A DNA stretch of 64,000 nt from Pseudocitrobacter corydidari (GTDB taxonomy: Bacteria > Pseudomonadota > Gammaproteobacteria > Enterobacterales > Enterobacteriaceae), in assembly GCF_021172065.1 (NCBI RefSeq), contig NZ_CP087880.1, forward strand, positions 865,111-929,110, read 5' to 3'. Position 1 is the stretch's first letter, and each line of letters begins with the position of its first letter. Positions 21,462 to 32,178 of the stretch are shown here, in pieces. The notes below the pieces were generated by a model that searched no databases, was not told where the DNA came from, and worked only from the letters and a program-made list of their open reading frames with translations. Both the position numbers and the translations under genes were made by a program.

Positions 21462-22213
21462 GAGTGACCATTTCCCCGACGCAAAACAATACGACCCTGT
21501 AAATCGTGGCGATGGTTATGCTGATGGCGGTAGATGCCGAGCTGCTCAGCGCCGCGCGGGCCGAACATTGAGATAAATTCCGGGTGCATTGACACCACGT
21601 CCGGCGTGCCGGAACAGCAGATGTGATGATTCAGGCATAAAACTTCGTCCGTTTTAGCCATCACCAGGTGCAGATCATGCGAAACCATTAATACCGCGCA
21701 GTCCAGTTCCTGACGCAGCTGGTTAATCAGATCGTACAGCGCGACCTGCCCGTTAACGTCGACGCCCTGCGTCGGTTCGTCCAGCACCAGCAGTTGCGGG
21801 CTGTTCAACAGCGCGCGTGCCAGCAGGACGCGTTGCGTCTCGCCGCCAGAGAGTTTCTGCATGGGCGCGTTAAGCAAATGACCGGCCTGCACGCGTTTCA
21901 GCGCCGGAAGGATATCCGCTTTTTTGGTCGCCGGGTGCAGGCGTAAGAAACGCTCCACCGTCAGCGGCAGCGTGGCATCGAGGTGTAATTTCTGCGGCAC
22001 ATAGCCAATGCGCAGTTTGCCCTCGCGCTTGATCACGCCTTCATTGGGTGCTACCAGGCCTAAAACCACGCGTACCAGCGTGGATTTACCCGCGCCGTTC
22101 GGCCCGAGTAACGTCAAAATGCGTCCTGGCTTGAGGGCCAGCGAAATGTCAGACAACACGCGGCGCTGGCCGAATGAGACCGAAACATTTTCCAGTGTTA
22201 CAAGATTCGTCAT
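21458..22213 (-). CDS. znuC: Zinc ABC transporter ATP-binding protein
   Basis: ATPase of the zinc importer. The 251-residue protein has Walker [10 protein letters not shown], signature LSGGETQRV, Walker [13 protein letters not shown] and the switch His in MVSHDLHLV. The C-terminal His-rich stretch ([15 protein letters not shown]) is typical of ZnuC. Start 22213 ([15 protein letters not shown]) fits the family; a longer frame from 22231 would extend into the Zur operator region. It diverges from znuA. Confidence 0.97.
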   Translation of the reverse strand: MTNLVTLENVSVSFGQRRVLSDISLALKPGRILTLLGPNGAGKSTLVRVVLGLVAPNEGVIKREGKLRIGYVPQKLHLDATLPLTVERFLRLHPATKKADILPALKRVQAGHLLNAPMQKLSGGETQRVLLARALLNSPQLLVLDEPTQGVDVNGQVALYDLINQLRQELDCAVLMVSHDLHLVMAKTDEVLCLNHHICCSGTPDVVSMHPEFISMFGPRGAEQLGIYRHQHNHRHDLQGRIVLRRGNGHS

Positions 22214-22239
22214 AGCAATTAGGGGTTGCACAAGTGAGT

Positions 22240-22260
22240 GAATGTTATAATATCACATTC
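22240..22260. promoter_or_regulatory. Zur operator between znuC and znuA
   Basis: A 21-base near-perfect inverted repeat, GAATGT-n-ATAATAT-n-ACATTC, lies in the 77-base divergent gap. It matches the known enterobacterial Zur site at this place, which represses both znuA and znuCB when zinc is plentiful. Confidence 0.88.
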
Positions 22261-22290
22261 CACTTATTCATTACGATTATCAGACGCATT

Positions 22291-23247
22291 ATGTTACAGA
22301 AAAATACGCTTCTTTTCGCTGCTTTATCGATTGCGTTTAGCGGTGCCGCCGTTCAGCGCGCTGACGCGGCTGTTGTCGCCTCACTGAAACCACTTGGATT
22401 TATCGCTTCAGCTATCACCGATGGCGTCACCGAGACGCAGGTTTTATTGCCGGACGGTGCGTCTGAACATGATTATTCGTTACGTCCATCTGATGTAAAA
22501 CGCTTACAGAACGCGGACTTAGTCGTATGGATTGGGCCGGAAATGGAAGCTTTCATGAATAAGTCAGCACAAAGCATTTCTGACAAAAATAAAGTCACCG
22601 TTGCCCAGCTTGACGGCGTGAAACCGTTGCTCATGAAAGGGGGAGATGATGATGACCATGACCATGAAGGTGACCACGATCACGCAGGCCATGAGAGTGA
22701 AAAAGGTGACGCACATCACCATCACGGTGACTACAACATGCATCTGTGGCTCTCGCCAGAGATAGCGCGGCTGTCAGCGGTTGCAATCCATGACAAATTA
22801 GTGGAACTTATGCCGCAGAGTCGAGCCAAACTCGACGCCAACCTGAAGGATTTTGAGGCACAGTTAGCCACAGCCGATAAAGAGGTTGGTAACGAGCTGG
22901 CACCGCTGAAAGGGAAGGGGTATTTCGTTTTTCATGACGCCTATGGCTACTATGAAAAACAGTACGGTTTAACGCCACTTGGCCACTTTACCGTAAACCC
23001 TGAAATCCAACCCGGTGCGCAGCGTTTACATCAAATCAGAACACAGTTGGTTGAGCAAAAAGCAACCTGCGTTTTTGCTGAGCCACAGTTCAGGCCAGCG
23101 GTCGTTGAAGCGGTGGCCAGGGGAACTTCTGTGCGTATGGGCACGTTAGATCCTCTGGGTACAAACATTCAATTGAGCAAAGAGAGTTACGCGACGTTTC
23201 TTCGTCAACTCGCGAACCAATATTCGAGCTGCCTGAAGGGAGATTAA
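22291..23247 (+). CDS. znuA: Periplasmic zinc-binding protein
   Basis: Captures zinc in the periplasm and delivers it to ZnuBC. The 318-residue precursor starts at ATG 22291 with a signal peptide ending VQRADA. The mature protein has the cluster A-I metal ligands ([37 protein letters not shown]) and a His/Asp-rich loop near residue 120 ([16 protein letters not shown], then HHHH), characteristic of ZnuA. A frame opening at 22234 overlaps the operator and lacks a signal peptide at its start, so it is rejected. Confidence 0.96.
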   Translation: MLQKNTLLFAALSIAFSGAAVQRADAAVVASLKPLGFIASAITDGVTETQVLLPDGASEHDYSLRPSDVKRLQNADLVVWIGPEMEAFMNKSAQSISDKNKVTVAQLDGVKPLLMKGGDDDDHDHEGDHDHAGHESEKGDAHHHHGDYNMHLWLSPEIARLSAVAIHDKLVELMPQSRAKLDANLKDFEAQLATADKEVGNELAPLKGKGYFVFHDAYGYYEKQYGLTPLGHFTVNPEIQPGAQRLHQIRTQLVEQKATCVFAEPQFRPAVVEAVARGTSVRMGTLDPLGTNIQLSKESYATFLRQLANQYSSCLKGD

Positions 23248-23262
23248 TGAGGAAGTGAATAC

Positions 23263-24573
23263 GTGCAACAGATAGCCCGCTCTGTCGCCCTGGCGTTTAA
23301 CAATTTGCCGCGACCCCACCGCGTTATGCTGGGGTCGTTGACAGTCCTGACTTTAGCGGTCGCCGTATGGCGACCATACGTTTATCACCCAACATCCAGC
23401 CCGATTGTGCGCACCATCGAGCTGGAACAGAAAGAAATCCGTTCCCTGTTGCCGGAAGCGAGCGAGCCTATCGACCAGGCAGCACAGGAAGATGAAGCAA
23501 TCCCACAGGATGAGCTGGACGAGAAAACCGATAACCAGCATGAGTATGTTGTCTCCACAGGCGACACCCTCAGCAGCATCCTCAATCAGTATGGTATTGA
23601 TATGGGTGATATCAGTCGTCTTGCGGCGGCGGATAAAGACCTGCGTAATATGAAAATCGGCCAACAGCTCTCCTGGACGCTGACGGCGGATGGCGATTTA
23701 CAACAGCTCACCTGGGAAATGTCCCGTCGCGAAACCCGTACCTACGACCGTGTGGCTAACGGCTTTAAAATGAGCGCTGAAACGCAACAGGGCGAGTGGG
23801 TGAACAGCCTGCTGAAAGGCACCGTTGGCGGCAGCTTTGTGACCAGCGCGCGCAATGCTGGCCTTACCAGCACAGAAGTCAGTGCGGTAATCAAAGCGAT
23901 GCAGTGGCAGATGGATTTCCGTAAGCTGAAAAAAGATGATGAATTCGCCGTACTGATGTCGCGCGAAATGCTGGATGGCAAGCGCGAGCAGAGCCAACTT
24001 GTTGGCGTGCGTATCCGTTCCGAAGGTAAAGATTACTACGCGATCCGCTCCGAAGACGGTAAGTATTACGACCGTAACGGTACCGGGCTGGCAAAAGGGT
24101 TCTTGCGTTTCCCAACCGCGCGTCAGTTCCGCGTCTCCTCTAACTTTAACCCGCGTCGCCTGAACCCGGTTACCGGCCGTGTCGCGCCGCACCGTGGCGT
24201 AGACTTCGCAATGCCGCAAGGCACGCCAGTACTGGCGGTGGGTGATGGTGAAGTGGTCATGGCGAAGCGTAGCGGTGCGGCAGGTTACTATGTAGCGATC
24301 CGTCATGGTCGTACCTACACCACCCGTTACATGCACCTGCGTAAAATCCTCGTGAAACCAGGGCAAAAAATCAAACGTGGCGACCGTATCGCGCTTTCCG
24401 GGAATACCGGGCGTTCTACCGGCCCGCACCTGCACTATGAAGTGTGGATCAACCAGCAGGCAGTCAACCCGCTGACGGCGAAACTTCCGCGCACGGAAGG
24501 CCTGACCGGCTCCGATCGTACGGATTACCTGGCACAGGTTAAGCTGGTCCTTCCGCAGCTACGTTTTGATTAA
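23263..24573 (+). CDS. mepM: Murein DD-endopeptidase MepM
   Basis: Cleaves peptidoglycan cross-links to allow cell-wall growth. The 436-residue protein has an N-terminal membrane anchor, a LysM domain (HEYVVSTGDTLSSILNQYGID) near residue 95, a helical spacer, and a C-terminal M23 LytM domain with the zinc ligands in HRGVDFAMPQG and GPHLHYEVW. The start is GTG 23263 after GAGGAA. It lies 15 bases after znuA and ends at a strong terminator. Confidence 0.96.
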   Translation: MQQIARSVALAFNNLPRPHRVMLGSLTVLTLAVAVWRPYVYHPTSSPIVRTIELEQKEIRSLLPEASEPIDQAAQEDEAIPQDELDEKTDNQHEYVVSTGDTLSSILNQYGIDMGDISRLAAADKDLRNMKIGQQLSWTLTADGDLQQLTWEMSRRETRTYDRVANGFKMSAETQQGEWVNSLLKGTVGGSFVTSARNAGLTSTEVSAVIKAMQWQMDFRKLKKDDEFAVLMSREMLDGKREQSQLVGVRIRSEGKDYYAIRSEDGKYYDRNGTGLAKGFLRFPTARQFRVSSNFNPRRLNPVTGRVAPHRGVDFAMPQGTPVLAVGDGEVVMAKRSGAAGYYVAIRHGRTYTTRYMHLRKILVKPGQKIKRGDRIALSGNTGRSTGPHLHYEVWINQQAVNPLTAKLPRTEGLTGSDRTDYLAQVKLVLPQLRFD

Positions 24574-24596
24574 TTTCGCTTAATTTATATGCAATT

Positions 24597-24629
24597 AAAG
24601 CCGGTGTACTCAGTGTCACCGGCTTTTTC
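24597..24629 (+). terminator. Terminator after mepM
   Basis: AAAGCCGGTG (24597-24606) pairs with CACCGGCTTT (24617-24626) and is followed by T residues. Confidence 0.88.
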
Positions 24630-24704
24630 TTTTGTGTGAACCAGAGCGCCTCGCTACACTATCGGTAATCGTTTCGCACCAGAAGCGCTCTTCATGGAAT
24701 AAGC

Positions 24705-25673
24705 ATGGAAACAAACAAAAAAAACAGTGAATACATTCCTGAATTCGAGAAAGACTTTCGCCGCCCACAGTACTGGGGTGCGTGGCTGGGTGTATTCGCC
24801 TTTGCGGGAGCCGCTTGTTTACCCGCGAAAGTACGCGACCCGCTCTTAGGCTCTTTAGGCCGTCTGGCCGGACGTTTAGGTAAAAGCGCTCGCCGCCGCG
24901 CACAAATCAACCTGCGCTACTGCTTCCCGGACAAAAGCGATGCAGAAGTCGAGTCTATCATTGATGGTATGTATACCACTGCCCCGCAGGCGATGGCGAT
25001 GATGGCTGAACTGGCGATTCGCGGGCCAGAGAAAATTCTGCCGCGCGTCGACTGGCAGGGCAAAGAGATCATCGACGAAATGCACGAGAAGGGCGAGAAC
25101 GTCATTTTCCTCGTGCCGCACGGTTGGGGTGTGGATATCCCGGCAATGCTGATGGCGTCGCAGGGGCAGAAAATGGCCGCCATGTTCCACAATCAGGGCA
25201 ATAAAGTATTCGATTACGTGTGGAATACCGTACGTCGTCGTTTTGGTGGTCGCCTGCATGCGCGTAACGATGGCATTAAGCCGTTTATCCAATCCGTGCG
25301 TCAGGGCTACTGGGGCTACTATCTGCCGGATCAGGATCACGGCCCGGAGCACAGCGAGTTCGTCGATTTCTTCGCCACCTATAAAGCCACGCTTCCGGCG
25401 ATTGGTCGTCTGATGAAGGTGTGCCGTGCGCGCGTTGTGCCGCTGTTCCCGGTCTATGATGGCAAAACGCATCGTTTAACCATTCTGGTACGCCCGCCGA
25501 TGGACGATCTGTTGGAAGCAGACGATCACACCATTGCGCGTCGAATGAATGAAGAGGTGGAGATTTTTGTCGGCCCACATCCGGAACAGTACACCTGGAT
25601 CCTGAAGCTGCTGAAAACGCGTAAGCCTGGCGATATTAAGCCGTATAAACCGAGCGAGCGATATCCGGAGTAA
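24705..25673 (+). CDS. lpxM: Lipid A myristoyltransferase
   Basis: Adds the last secondary acyl chain (myristate) to Kdo2-lipid A at the inner membrane. The 322-residue protein begins [21 protein letters not shown] as in E. coli LpxM. It has an N-terminal hydrophobic segment and the catalytic HX4D motif in [22 protein letters not shown] follows. The last 20 residues ([15 protein letters not shown]) are LpxM-like. A second, LpxP-type member of this family lies at 41.4 kb. REP sequences follow the stop. Confidence 0.96.
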   Translation: METNKKNSEYIPEFEKDFRRPQYWGAWLGVFAFAGAACLPAKVRDPLLGSLGRLAGRLGKSARRRAQINLRYCFPDKSDAEVESIIDGMYTTAPQAMAMMAELAIRGPEKILPRVDWQGKEIIDEMHEKGENVIFLVPHGWGVDIPAMLMASQGQKMAAMFHNQGNKVFDYVWNTVRRRFGGRLHARNDGIKPFIQSVRQGYWGYYLPDQDHGPEHSEFVDFFATYKATLPAIGRLMKVCRARVVPLFPVYDGKTHRLTILVRPPMDDLLEADDHTIARRMNEEVEIFVGPHPEQYTWILKLLKTRKPGDIKPYKPSERYPE

Positions 25674-25682
25674 GTGCTTTAT

Positions 25683-25768
25683 GTGCCCGGCGGCGCTGCG
25701 CTTACCAGGCCTACATGATTTGAGTAGAGCGAAGTCTGGTAGGCCTGATAAGCGAAGCGCCATCAGGC
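25683..25768. repeat. REP pair between lpxM and pykA
   Basis: REP-type palindromes at 25683-25714 (GTGCCCGGCGGCGCTGCGC start) and 25739-25768 (GTAGGCCTGATAAGCGAAGC). They separate the converging lpxM and pykA genes. Confidence 0.88.
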
Positions 25769-25790
25769 AAATTACAGCCAGCTCGTTGCC

Positions 25791-25822
25791 AAAAAAAGGC
25801 CTCTTCCTGTGAAGAGGCCTTT
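25791..25822 (-). terminator. pykA terminator
   Basis: AAAGGCCTCTTC (25795-25806) pairs perfectly with GAAGAGGCCTTT (25811-25822). On the minus strand it is followed by seven T, so it ends pykA transcription. Confidence 0.9.
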
Positions 25823-25842
25823 GTTCTGATAAAAGATAATTT

Positions 25843-27285
25843 TTATTCGACTGTCAAAATACGTGTGGTGTTGGTGGAACCCACGGTATCCATCACATCA
25901 CCCTGCGTCACAATTACCAGGTCGCCGGCAACCAGATAGCCTTTGTCGCGCAGCAGATTAACGGCTTCATGGGCCGCCGCAACGCCGTCGCTTTCGCTAT
26001 CGAAATGAACCGGGGTCACGCCGCGATACAGCGCGGTCAGGTTCAGGGTGCGCTCATGACGCGACATGGCGAAAATCGGCAGACCGGAGGTGATACGTGA
26101 AGTCATCAGCGCGGTACGGCCAGACTCGGTCATGGTGATGATGGCGCTAACGCCTTTCAGGTGGTTTGCCGCGTACATCGCAGACATCGCAATCGCTTCT
26201 TCCACGTTATCGAACTGCACGTCCAGACGGTGTTTAGAGACGTTGATGCTTGGGATTTTTTCCGCACCCAGGCATACGCGCGCCATCGCCGCGACGGTTT
26301 CAGACGGATACTGGCCAGCGGCGGTTTCCGCTGACAGCATCACCGCATCGGTACCATCCAGCACGGCGTTCGCCACGTCCATGACTTCCGCACGGGTTGG
26401 CATTGGGTTGGTGATCATCGATTCCATCATCTGGGTTGCAGTGATCACTGCACGGTTCAACTGACGTGCGCGACGAATCAGCGCTTTCTGAATACCTACC
26501 AGCTCCGGGTCGCCGATTTCAACACCCAGGTCGCCACGCGCAACCATCACCACGTCAGATGCCAGAATGATGTCATCCATCGCGTCCTGGCTGCATACGG
26601 CTTCCGCACGTTCAACTTTCGCCACGATTTTCGCATCGCAGCCTGCTTCGCGCGCCAGGCGACGAGCGTAGTTCAGGTCTTCGCCACAGCGCGGGAAGGA
26701 GACCGCCAGATAGTCGACAGCAATTTTTGCCGCCGTCACGATATCTGCTTTGTCTTTCTCGGTCAGAGCTTCAGCAGAGAGGCCGCCGCCCAGTTTGTTA
26801 ATACCTTTGTTGTTGGAAAGCGGGCCGCCGACGGTCACTTCGGTGAACACTTTCATGCCCTGAACTTCCAGCACTTTCAGCTGTACGCGACCATCGTCGA
26901 GCAGCAGAATATCGCCCGGGACCACATCCGCAGGCAGACCTTTATAGTCGATACCGACTTTTTCTTTATCGCCTTCACCTTTACCCAGGTTGGCGTCGAG
27001 CAGGAATTTATCGCCAATATTGAGGAAAACTTTGCCTTCTTTGAAGGTAGATACACGGATTTTTGGACCCTGGAGATCGCCTAAAATAGCTACATGACGA
27101 CCGAGTTTTGCCGCGATTTCGCGTACTTTATCTGCGCGAAGTTTATGATCTTCCGGCGTGCCGTGAGAGAAGTTCATTCGTACAACGTTGGCACCTGCGG
27201 CAATCACTTTCTCAAGATTATTGTCGCGGTCAGTGGCTGGCCCTAACGTGGTAACGATTTTGGTTCTGCGAAGCCTTCTGGACAT
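25843..27285 (-). CDS. pykA: Pyruvate kinase II
   Basis: Converts phosphoenolpyruvate and ADP to pyruvate and ATP. The 480-residue length matches E. coli PykA, and the start [20 protein letters not shown] is PykA-like. Active-site blocks visible include [33 protein letters not shown] and [16 protein letters not shown]. Start 27285 is chosen over an in-frame ATG 18 codons upstream, because it gives the family length and has a site (GGAG). hexR lies upstream on the same strand; HexR is a known regulator of this gene set. Confidence 0.97.
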   Translation of the reverse strand: MSRRLRRTKIVTTLGPATDRDNNLEKVIAAGANVVRMNFSHGTPEDHKLRADKVREIAAKLGRHVAILGDLQGPKIRVSTFKEGKVFLNIGDKFLLDANLGKGEGDKEKVGIDYKGLPADVVPGDILLLDDGRVQLKVLEVQGMKVFTEVTVGGPLSNNKGINKLGGGLSAEALTEKDKADIVTAAKIAVDYLAVSFPRCGEDLNYARRLAREAGCDAKIVAKVERAEAVCSQDAMDDIILASDVVMVARGDLGVEIGDPELVGIQKALIRRARQLNRAVITATQMMESMITNPMPTRAEVMDVANAVLDGTDAVMLSAETAAGQYPSETVAAMARVCLGAEKIPSINVSKHRLDVQFDNVEEAIAMSAMYAANHLKGVSAIITMTESGRTALMTSRITSGLPIFAMSRHERTLNLTALYRGVTPVHFDSESDGVAAAHEAVNLLRDKGYLVAGDLVIVTQGDVMDTVGSTNTTRILTVE

Positions 27286-27405
27286 GTAATACTCCGTTAA
27301 CTTAAACAACCAGGTGTTGCGTGAACATGGATTCGGCACCTTTAAGGTAGCACCGCTTGGGCAGTGATAACGCCGAATGTCTAATCAATAGTGCTGTAAC
27401 GATTT

Positions 27406-28275
27406 TTAATGGTTATCGCTGTGTGTCATACGTTCTTTATCAAACCGCGATTCCTTTAACGCTTCTTTGACTCGCTTCAAGTTATCCCTGAATTTCGCGC
27501 CCCGGCGCAGCGTAAAACCGGTAGCCAGCACGTCAATCACCGTCAACTGTGCCAGCCTGGAAACCATGGGCATATAAACGTCGGTGTCTTCGGGAACGTC
27601 GAGCGTAATGGCAAGGGTGGCTTCGCGCGCGAGCGGCGTGTTGGCCGACGTCAGCGCAATCACCATGGCATCGTTCTCACGCGCCAGCTGTGCCAGTTCC
27701 ACCAGGCTTTTGGTTCTGCCGGTGTGTGATATCAGCACCACGACGTCATCTTCGCTGCAATTCATACAGCTCATCCGTTGCAGGACGATGTCATCGGAAT
27801 AGACCACCGGCACGTTGAAGCGGAAGAATTTGTTCATGGCGTCGTGGGCGACAGCGGCGGAAGAGCCCAATCCGAAGAAGGCGATACGTTTGGCCTGGGT
27901 AAGCAGATCAACCGCCCGGTTTACCGCCGACATCTCCAGCGACTGGCGGACGTGGGCCAGGCTTGCCATCGCCGACTCAAATATTTTCCCTGTGTATGCT
28001 TCTACGCTGTCATCTTCATCCACATTACGATTAACATACGGTGTACCGTTGGCCAGGCTTTGGGCAAGATGAAGCTTAAAATCGGGGAAGCCGCGCGTTT
28101 CCAGGCTGCGGCAAAAACGGTTAACCGTTGGCTCGCTGACCTCGGCTTCCAGTGCCAGCGCCGCGATACTCGAATGGATAGCCTGCTCTGGCGCGGCAAG
28201 GATCACCTCCGCCACTTTACGTTCGGATTTGCTAAGGTTTTCCAGTTGCGACTGAATTTTTTCCAGCATGTTCAT
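27406..28275 (-). CDS. hexR: RpiR-family repressor HexR
   Basis: Represses central-carbon genes such as zwf and edd-eda; 2-keto-3-deoxy-6-phosphogluconate relieves binding. The 289-residue protein has an N-terminal RpiR helix-turn-helix (IHSSIAALALEAEVSEPTVNR broken across residues 35-55, key VSEPTVNRFCR) and a C-terminal SIS sugar-phosphate domain (RIAFFGLGSSAAVAHDA, VVVLISHTGRTK). Start 28275 (MNMLEKIQSQLE) matches E. coli. It diverges from zwf, whose promoter region carries a HexR box. Confidence 0.96.
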   Translation of the reverse strand: MNMLEKIQSQLENLSKSERKVAEVILAAPEQAIHSSIAALALEAEVSEPTVNRFCRSLETRGFPDFKLHLAQSLANGTPYVNRNVDEDDSVEAYTGKIFESAMASLAHVRQSLEMSAVNRAVDLLTQAKRIAFFGLGSSAAVAHDAMNKFFRFNVPVVYSDDIVLQRMSCMNCSEDDVVVLISHTGRTKSLVELAQLARENDAMVIALTSANTPLAREATLAITLDVPEDTDVYMPMVSRLAQLTVIDVLATGFTLRRGAKFRDNLKRVKEALKESRFDKERMTHSDNH

Positions 28276-28559
28276 CGTGATGGGGCGCTCATTGATTGAA
28301 ACGATTCCATTAATGGGTGAAATCTGCAGGCGTTTTAGCAAGAATATACCCCTCAAGGTTGATGAAAGGGGACAAACACCAGCAAAAAATGTTGTTTTTT
28401 TTCATTACATGATCAACGTCGAATTTTTGCATTCCCGAGCAGGGCGAAAGAACGAACAAAATTAGCGCTTTGCCCAGGCGTTAAGCCGCAGATATTTCCA
28501 TTTGTGCGGTCAAAGGCGGTAAAAGGTTTCGGTAAGTTAGTAAACACAGTACAGTGCGG

Positions 28560-28574
28560 TGTAATAAAATTACA
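28560..28574 (+). promoter_or_regulatory. HexR operator upstream of zwf
   Basis: TGTAATAAAATTACA is a 15-base near-perfect inverted repeat fitting the HexR consensus TGTAATTAAATTACA. It lies 47 bases before the zwf ATG, in the hexR-zwf divergent gap, at the place known for HexR control in E. coli. Confidence 0.82.
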
Positions 28575-28621
28575 ACTGTAGCCTGGCATAAGAACCAGGA
28601 AATACAACTGAGGAGAATGAC

Positions 28622-30097
28622 ATGGCGGTAACGCAAACGGCCCAGGCATGCGATCTGGTCATTTTCGGCGCGAAAGGTGACCTGGCGCGTCGTAAATTGT
28701 TGCCTTCCCTGTATCAGCTTGAAAAAGCCGGTCAGATCAATCCGGAGACCCGTATTATTGGGGTAGGACGAGCGGATTGGGACAAAGAGGCGTACACCAA
28801 AGTGGTGCGCGAGGCGCTCGAAACCTTCATGAAGGAGAAAATTGATGAAGGTTTGTGGGAGACCCTGAGCGGCCGCCTGGATTTCTGCAATCTGGATGTC
28901 AACGACACCAGCGCGTTTAGCCGCCTTGGCGCGATGCTGGATCAGAAAAACCGTGTCACCATCAACTACTTCGCGATGCCGCCAAATACGTTCGGCGCGA
29001 TTTGCAAAGGTTTGGGTGAGGCGAAACTGAACGCCAAGCCTGCGCGCGTGGTGATGGAAAAACCGCTGGGCACCTCGCTTGCGACCTCTCGTGAAATCAA
29101 CGACCAGGTGGGCGAGTACTTCGAAGAGTGCCAGGTTTACCGTATCGACCACTATCTGGGTAAAGAAACGGTTCTGAACCTGCTGGCGCTGCGTTTTGCC
29201 AACTCCCTGTTTGTTAATAACTGGGATAATCGCACTATCGATCACGTCGAAATCACCGTGGCAGAAGAAGTCGGTATCGAAGGCCGTTGGGGTTACTTCG
29301 ACCAGGCCGGTCAGATGCGCGATATGATTCAGAACCACCTGCTGCAAATTCTGTGCATGATTGCGATGTCGCCGCCGTCCGATCTGACTGCCGACAGCAT
29401 TCGCGATGCCAAAGTAAAAGTACTGAAATCCCTGCGTCGTATCGACCGTTCTAACGTGCGCGAAAAAACCGTGCGCGGTCAGTACACCTCAGGTTTTGCT
29501 CAGGGCAAAAAAGTGCCGGGCTACCTGGAAGAAGAAGGCGCCAACAAGCAGAGCAATACGGAAACCTTCGTCGCTATCCGCGTGGATATCGATAACTGGC
29601 GCTGGGCGGGCGTGCCGTTCTACCTGCGCACCGGTAAACGACTGCCGACCAAATGCTCTGAAGTGGTGGTGTACTTCAAAAACCCGGAACTCAATCTGTT
29701 TAAAGAGTCCTGGCAGGAGCTGCCGCAGAATAAACTGACGATTCGCTTGCAGCCAGATGAAGGTGTGGATATCCAGGTGCTGAACAAAGTGCCGGGTCTG
29801 GACCACAAACATAACCTGCAAATCACCAAGCTGGATCTGAGCTACTCCGAAACCTTCAATCAAACGCACCTGGCGGATGCTTACGAGCGCCTGCTGCTGG
29901 AAACCATGCGCGGAATTCAGGCGCTCTTCGTGCGTCGCGATGAGGTGGAAGAAGCGTGGAAGTGGGTCGACTCCATCACTGAAGCGTGGGCCGCCGATCA
30001 GGATCCGCCGAAACCATACCAGGCAGGCACCTGGGGGCCGGTGGCTTCCGTTGCGATGATCACCCGCGATGGCCGTTCCTGGAACGAGTTTGAGTAA
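28622..30097 (+). CDS. zwf: Glucose-6-phosphate 1-dehydrogenase
   Basis: Oxidises glucose-6-phosphate to 6-phosphogluconolactone, making NADPH; entry step to the pentose phosphate and Entner-Doudoroff routes. The 491-residue protein has the nucleotide-binding start [19 protein letters not shown] and the active-site signature [16 protein letters not shown] precedes the ATG. It is followed by a terminator and then by edd-eda, which uses its product downstream. Confidence 0.98.
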   Translation: MAVTQTAQACDLVIFGAKGDLARRKLLPSLYQLEKAGQINPETRIIGVGRADWDKEAYTKVVREALETFMKEKIDEGLWETLSGRLDFCNLDVNDTSAFSRLGAMLDQKNRVTINYFAMPPNTFGAICKGLGEAKLNAKPARVVMEKPLGTSLATSREINDQVGEYFEECQVYRIDHYLGKETVLNLLALRFANSLFVNNWDNRTIDHVEITVAEEVGIEGRWGYFDQAGQMRDMIQNHLLQILCMIAMSPPSDLTADSIRDAKVKVLKSLRRIDRSNVREKTVRGQYTSGFAQGKKVPGYLEEEGANKQSNTETFVAIRVDIDNWRWAGVPFYLRTGKRLPTKCSEVVVYFKNPELNLFKESWQELPQNKLTIRLQPDEGVDIQVLNKVPGLDHKHNLQITKLDLSYSETFNQTHLADAYERLLLETMRGIQALFVRRDEVEEAWKWVDSITEAWAADQDPPKPYQAGTWGPVASVAMITRDGRSWNEFE

Positions 30098-30122
30098 GGA
30101 ATGCCGGTAATCCCATTGGGGT

Positions 30123-30138
30123 ATTTTACCGGTAACAT
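30123..30138 (+). promoter_or_regulatory. GntR-type operator in the zwf-edd gap
   Basis: ATTTTACCGGTAACAT resembles the enterobacterial GntR operator as I remember it (ATGTTACCGGTAACAT-like), with TTACCGGTAA a perfect palindrome. It lies about 190 bases before edd. GntR repression of edd-eda, relieved by gluconate, is established in E. coli. Confidence 0.55.
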
Positions 30139-30175
30139 GATCTAACACAGCATGTAGTGCTATTTTTACGCATTT

Positions 30176-30212
30176 AAGCCCCGGGTGGATTCACCCCCGG
30201 GGCTTTTTTTAT
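30176..30212 (+). terminator. Terminator between zwf and edd
   Basis: AAGCCCCGGG pairs with CCCCGGGGCTT around GGATT, followed by a run of seven or more T. It makes edd-eda largely independent of zwf. Confidence 0.88.
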
Positions 30213-30329
30213 TACACTATCTTCAGATGTTTGCCCCTAAGCTACAGAATACGGGGGTTTTGTGGCAGAAAATGCTAATCAAAACCTTATGTCGCTGGAG
30301 CCTGGACAGAAAAATTTTGAGGAGCTTTT

Positions 30330-32141
30330 ATGAATCCTGTGTTGTTACGCGTAACAAATCGCATTATCGACCGCTCGCGCGATACCCGTTCTGCCTACCT
30401 TGAACGCATCAAGCGTGCGAAGACAGAAACCGTTCACCGCTCCCTGCTGGCCTGCGGTAACCTGGCGCACGGTTTTGCGGCTTGCGGCGCAGAGGATAAA
30501 GCCTCGCTGAAAAGCATGCTGCGTAACAATATTGCGATCATCACCTCCTATAACGACATGCTCTCCGCGCATCAGCCGTATGAGCACTATCCGGATATCA
30601 TTCGTAAAGCCCTGCACAGCGTCAATGCTGTGGGTCAGGTTGCGGGTGGCGTACCGGCGATGTGCGATGGCGTCACGCAGGGCCAGGACGGGATGGAACT
30701 CTCCCTGCTGAGCCGTGAAGTGATCGCCATGTCGGCGGCAGTGGGCCTGTCTCACAATATGTTCGACGGCGCGCTGTACCTCGGCGTGTGCGATAAAATC
30801 GTCCCTGGGCTGGCGATGGCGGCGCTCTCTTTCGGCCACTTGCCGTCCGTATTCATTCCGTCAGGCCCGATGGCCAGCGGCCTGCCGAACAAAGAAAAAG
30901 TACGTATTCGTCAGCTGTATGCGGAAGGCAAAGTTGATCGCAACGCGCTGCTGGAATCCGAAGCCGCTTCTTACCATGCGCCAGGTACCTGTACGTTCTA
31001 CGGCACCGCGAACACCAACCAAATGGTTATTGAATTCATGGGGATGCAGCTGCCAGGCTCTTCATTTGTTCACCCGGACGCGCCGCTGCGTCAAGAACTG
31101 ACTGCGGCCGCCGCACGTCAGGTGACCCGCATGACCGGTAACGGCAACGAATGGATGCCGCTCGGTCAGATGATCGACGAAAAAGTGGTGGTCAACGGTA
31201 TCGTTGCGCTGCTGGCAACCGGGGGCTCCACTAACCACACTATGCACCTGGTCGCCATGGCGCGTGCGGCGGGCATCATCATCAACTGGGATGACTTCTC
31301 TGAAATCTCCGACGTTGTGCCGCTGATGGCGCGTCTGTACCCGAACGGCCCGGCGGATATTAACCACTTCCAGGCTGCGGGCGGTGTGCCGGTGCTGGTG
31401 CGCGAACTGCTGAAAGGCGGCCTGCTGCACGAAGACGTAAATACCGTGGCGGGCTTCGGTCTGTCTCACTACACCATGGAACCGTGGCTGAATAACGGCA
31501 AGCTCGACTGGCGTGAAGGCGCGACTGCGTCTCTGGATGAAAACATCATCGCCTCCTTCGACAAACCGTTCTCCAGACATGGCGGCACAAAAGTGCTGAG
31601 CGGCAACCTTGGCCGCGCGGTGATGAAAACGTCTGCTGTGCCAGTCGAAAACCAGGTTATTGAAGCGCCAGCCGTGGTCTTTGAGAGCCAGCATGACGTT
31701 CTGCCAGCCTTCGAAGCGGGCCTGCTGGACAAAGATTGCGTGGTCGTTGTGCGCCATCAGGGACCAAAAGCGAACGGAATGCCAGAATTACATAAACTCA
31801 TGCCGCCACTTGGTGTATTATTGGACCGCTGTTTCAAAATTGCGTTAGTCACCGATGGACGACTCTCTGGTGCATCAGGTAAAGTGCCGTCAGCAATTCA
31901 TGTCACCCCGGAAGCATACGATGGTGGCTTGCTGGCAAAAGTACGTGACGGCGATATGATCCGTGTCAACGGGCAGACCGGCGAATTAACGCTGCTGGTC
32001 GATGAAGCCGAGCTGGCCGCACGTCAACCGCACATTCCTGACATGAGCGCCTCCCGTGTCGGTACTGGCCGCGAAATGTTCAGCGCGCTACGTGAGAAAC
32101 TCTCCGGCGCAGAGCAGGGCGCAACCTGCATTACCTTTTAA
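30330..32141 (+). CDS. edd: Phosphogluconate dehydratase
   Basis: Dehydrates 6-phosphogluconate to 2-keto-3-deoxy-6-phosphogluconate in the Entner-Doudoroff pathway; an iron-sulfur enzyme of the IlvD/Edd family. The 603-residue protein has family blocks GGVPAMCDGVTQGQDGMELS, GTCTFYGTANTNQM, GGSTNHTMHLVA and VTDGRLSGASGKVPSA, including the cysteine cluster ligands. GAGGAG precedes the ATG. A perfect GntR-like palindrome overlaps codons 5-10. It is coupled to eda, 37 bases downstream. Confidence 0.97.
   Translation: MNPVLLRVTNRIIDRSRDTRSAYLERIKRAKTETVHRSLLACGNLAHGFAACGAEDKASLKSMLRNNIAIITSYNDMLSAHQPYEHYPDIIRKALHSVNAVGQVAGGVPAMCDGVTQGQDGMELSLLSREVIAMSAAVGLSHNMFDGALYLGVCDKIVPGLAMAALSFGHLPSVFIPSGPMASGLPNKEKVRIRQLYAEGKVDRNALLESEAASYHAPGTCTFYGTANTNQMVIEFMGMQLPGSSFVHPDAPLRQELTAAAARQVTRMTGNGNEWMPLGQMIDEKVVVNGIVALLATGGSTNHTMHLVAMARAAGIIINWDDFSEISDVVPLMARLYPNGPADINHFQAAGGVPVLVRELLKGGLLHEDVNTVAGFGLSHYTMEPWLNNGKLDWREGATASLDENIIASFDKPFSRHGGTKVLSGNLGRAVMKTSAVPVENQVIEAPAVVFESQHDVLPAFEAGLLDKDCVVVVRHQGPKANGMPELHKLMPPLGVLLDRCFKIALVTDGRLSGASGKVPSAIHVTPEAYDGGLLAKVRDGDMIRVNGQTGELTLLVDEAELAARQPHIPDMSASRVGTGREMFSALREKLSGAEQGATCITF
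30342..30357 (+). promoter_or_regulatory. Palindrome inside edd, candidate GntR operator
   Basis: TTGTTACGCGTAACAA is a perfect 16-base palindrome within codons 5-10 of edd. It shares the GTTAC-n-GTAAC form of GntR sites. Its position just after the start codon would suit a roadblock or looping with the site at 30123. Function is inferred. Confidence 0.5.
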
Positions 32142-32178
32142 GATGATACGTTTTTAGATCTGGCGAGAGAATAATCTG

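Noticed and set aside
23263..24573. mepM as part of the znuA operon with a zinc role
   Set aside because: The 15-base gap allows read-through, but the protein is a plain LysM/M23 endopeptidase and no Zur-linked feature is seen before it.
25843..27285. Longer pykA start at 27339
   Set aside because: The 18 additional codons ([14 protein letters not shown]...) have no similarity to pyruvate kinases, and a ribosome site precedes the shorter start.
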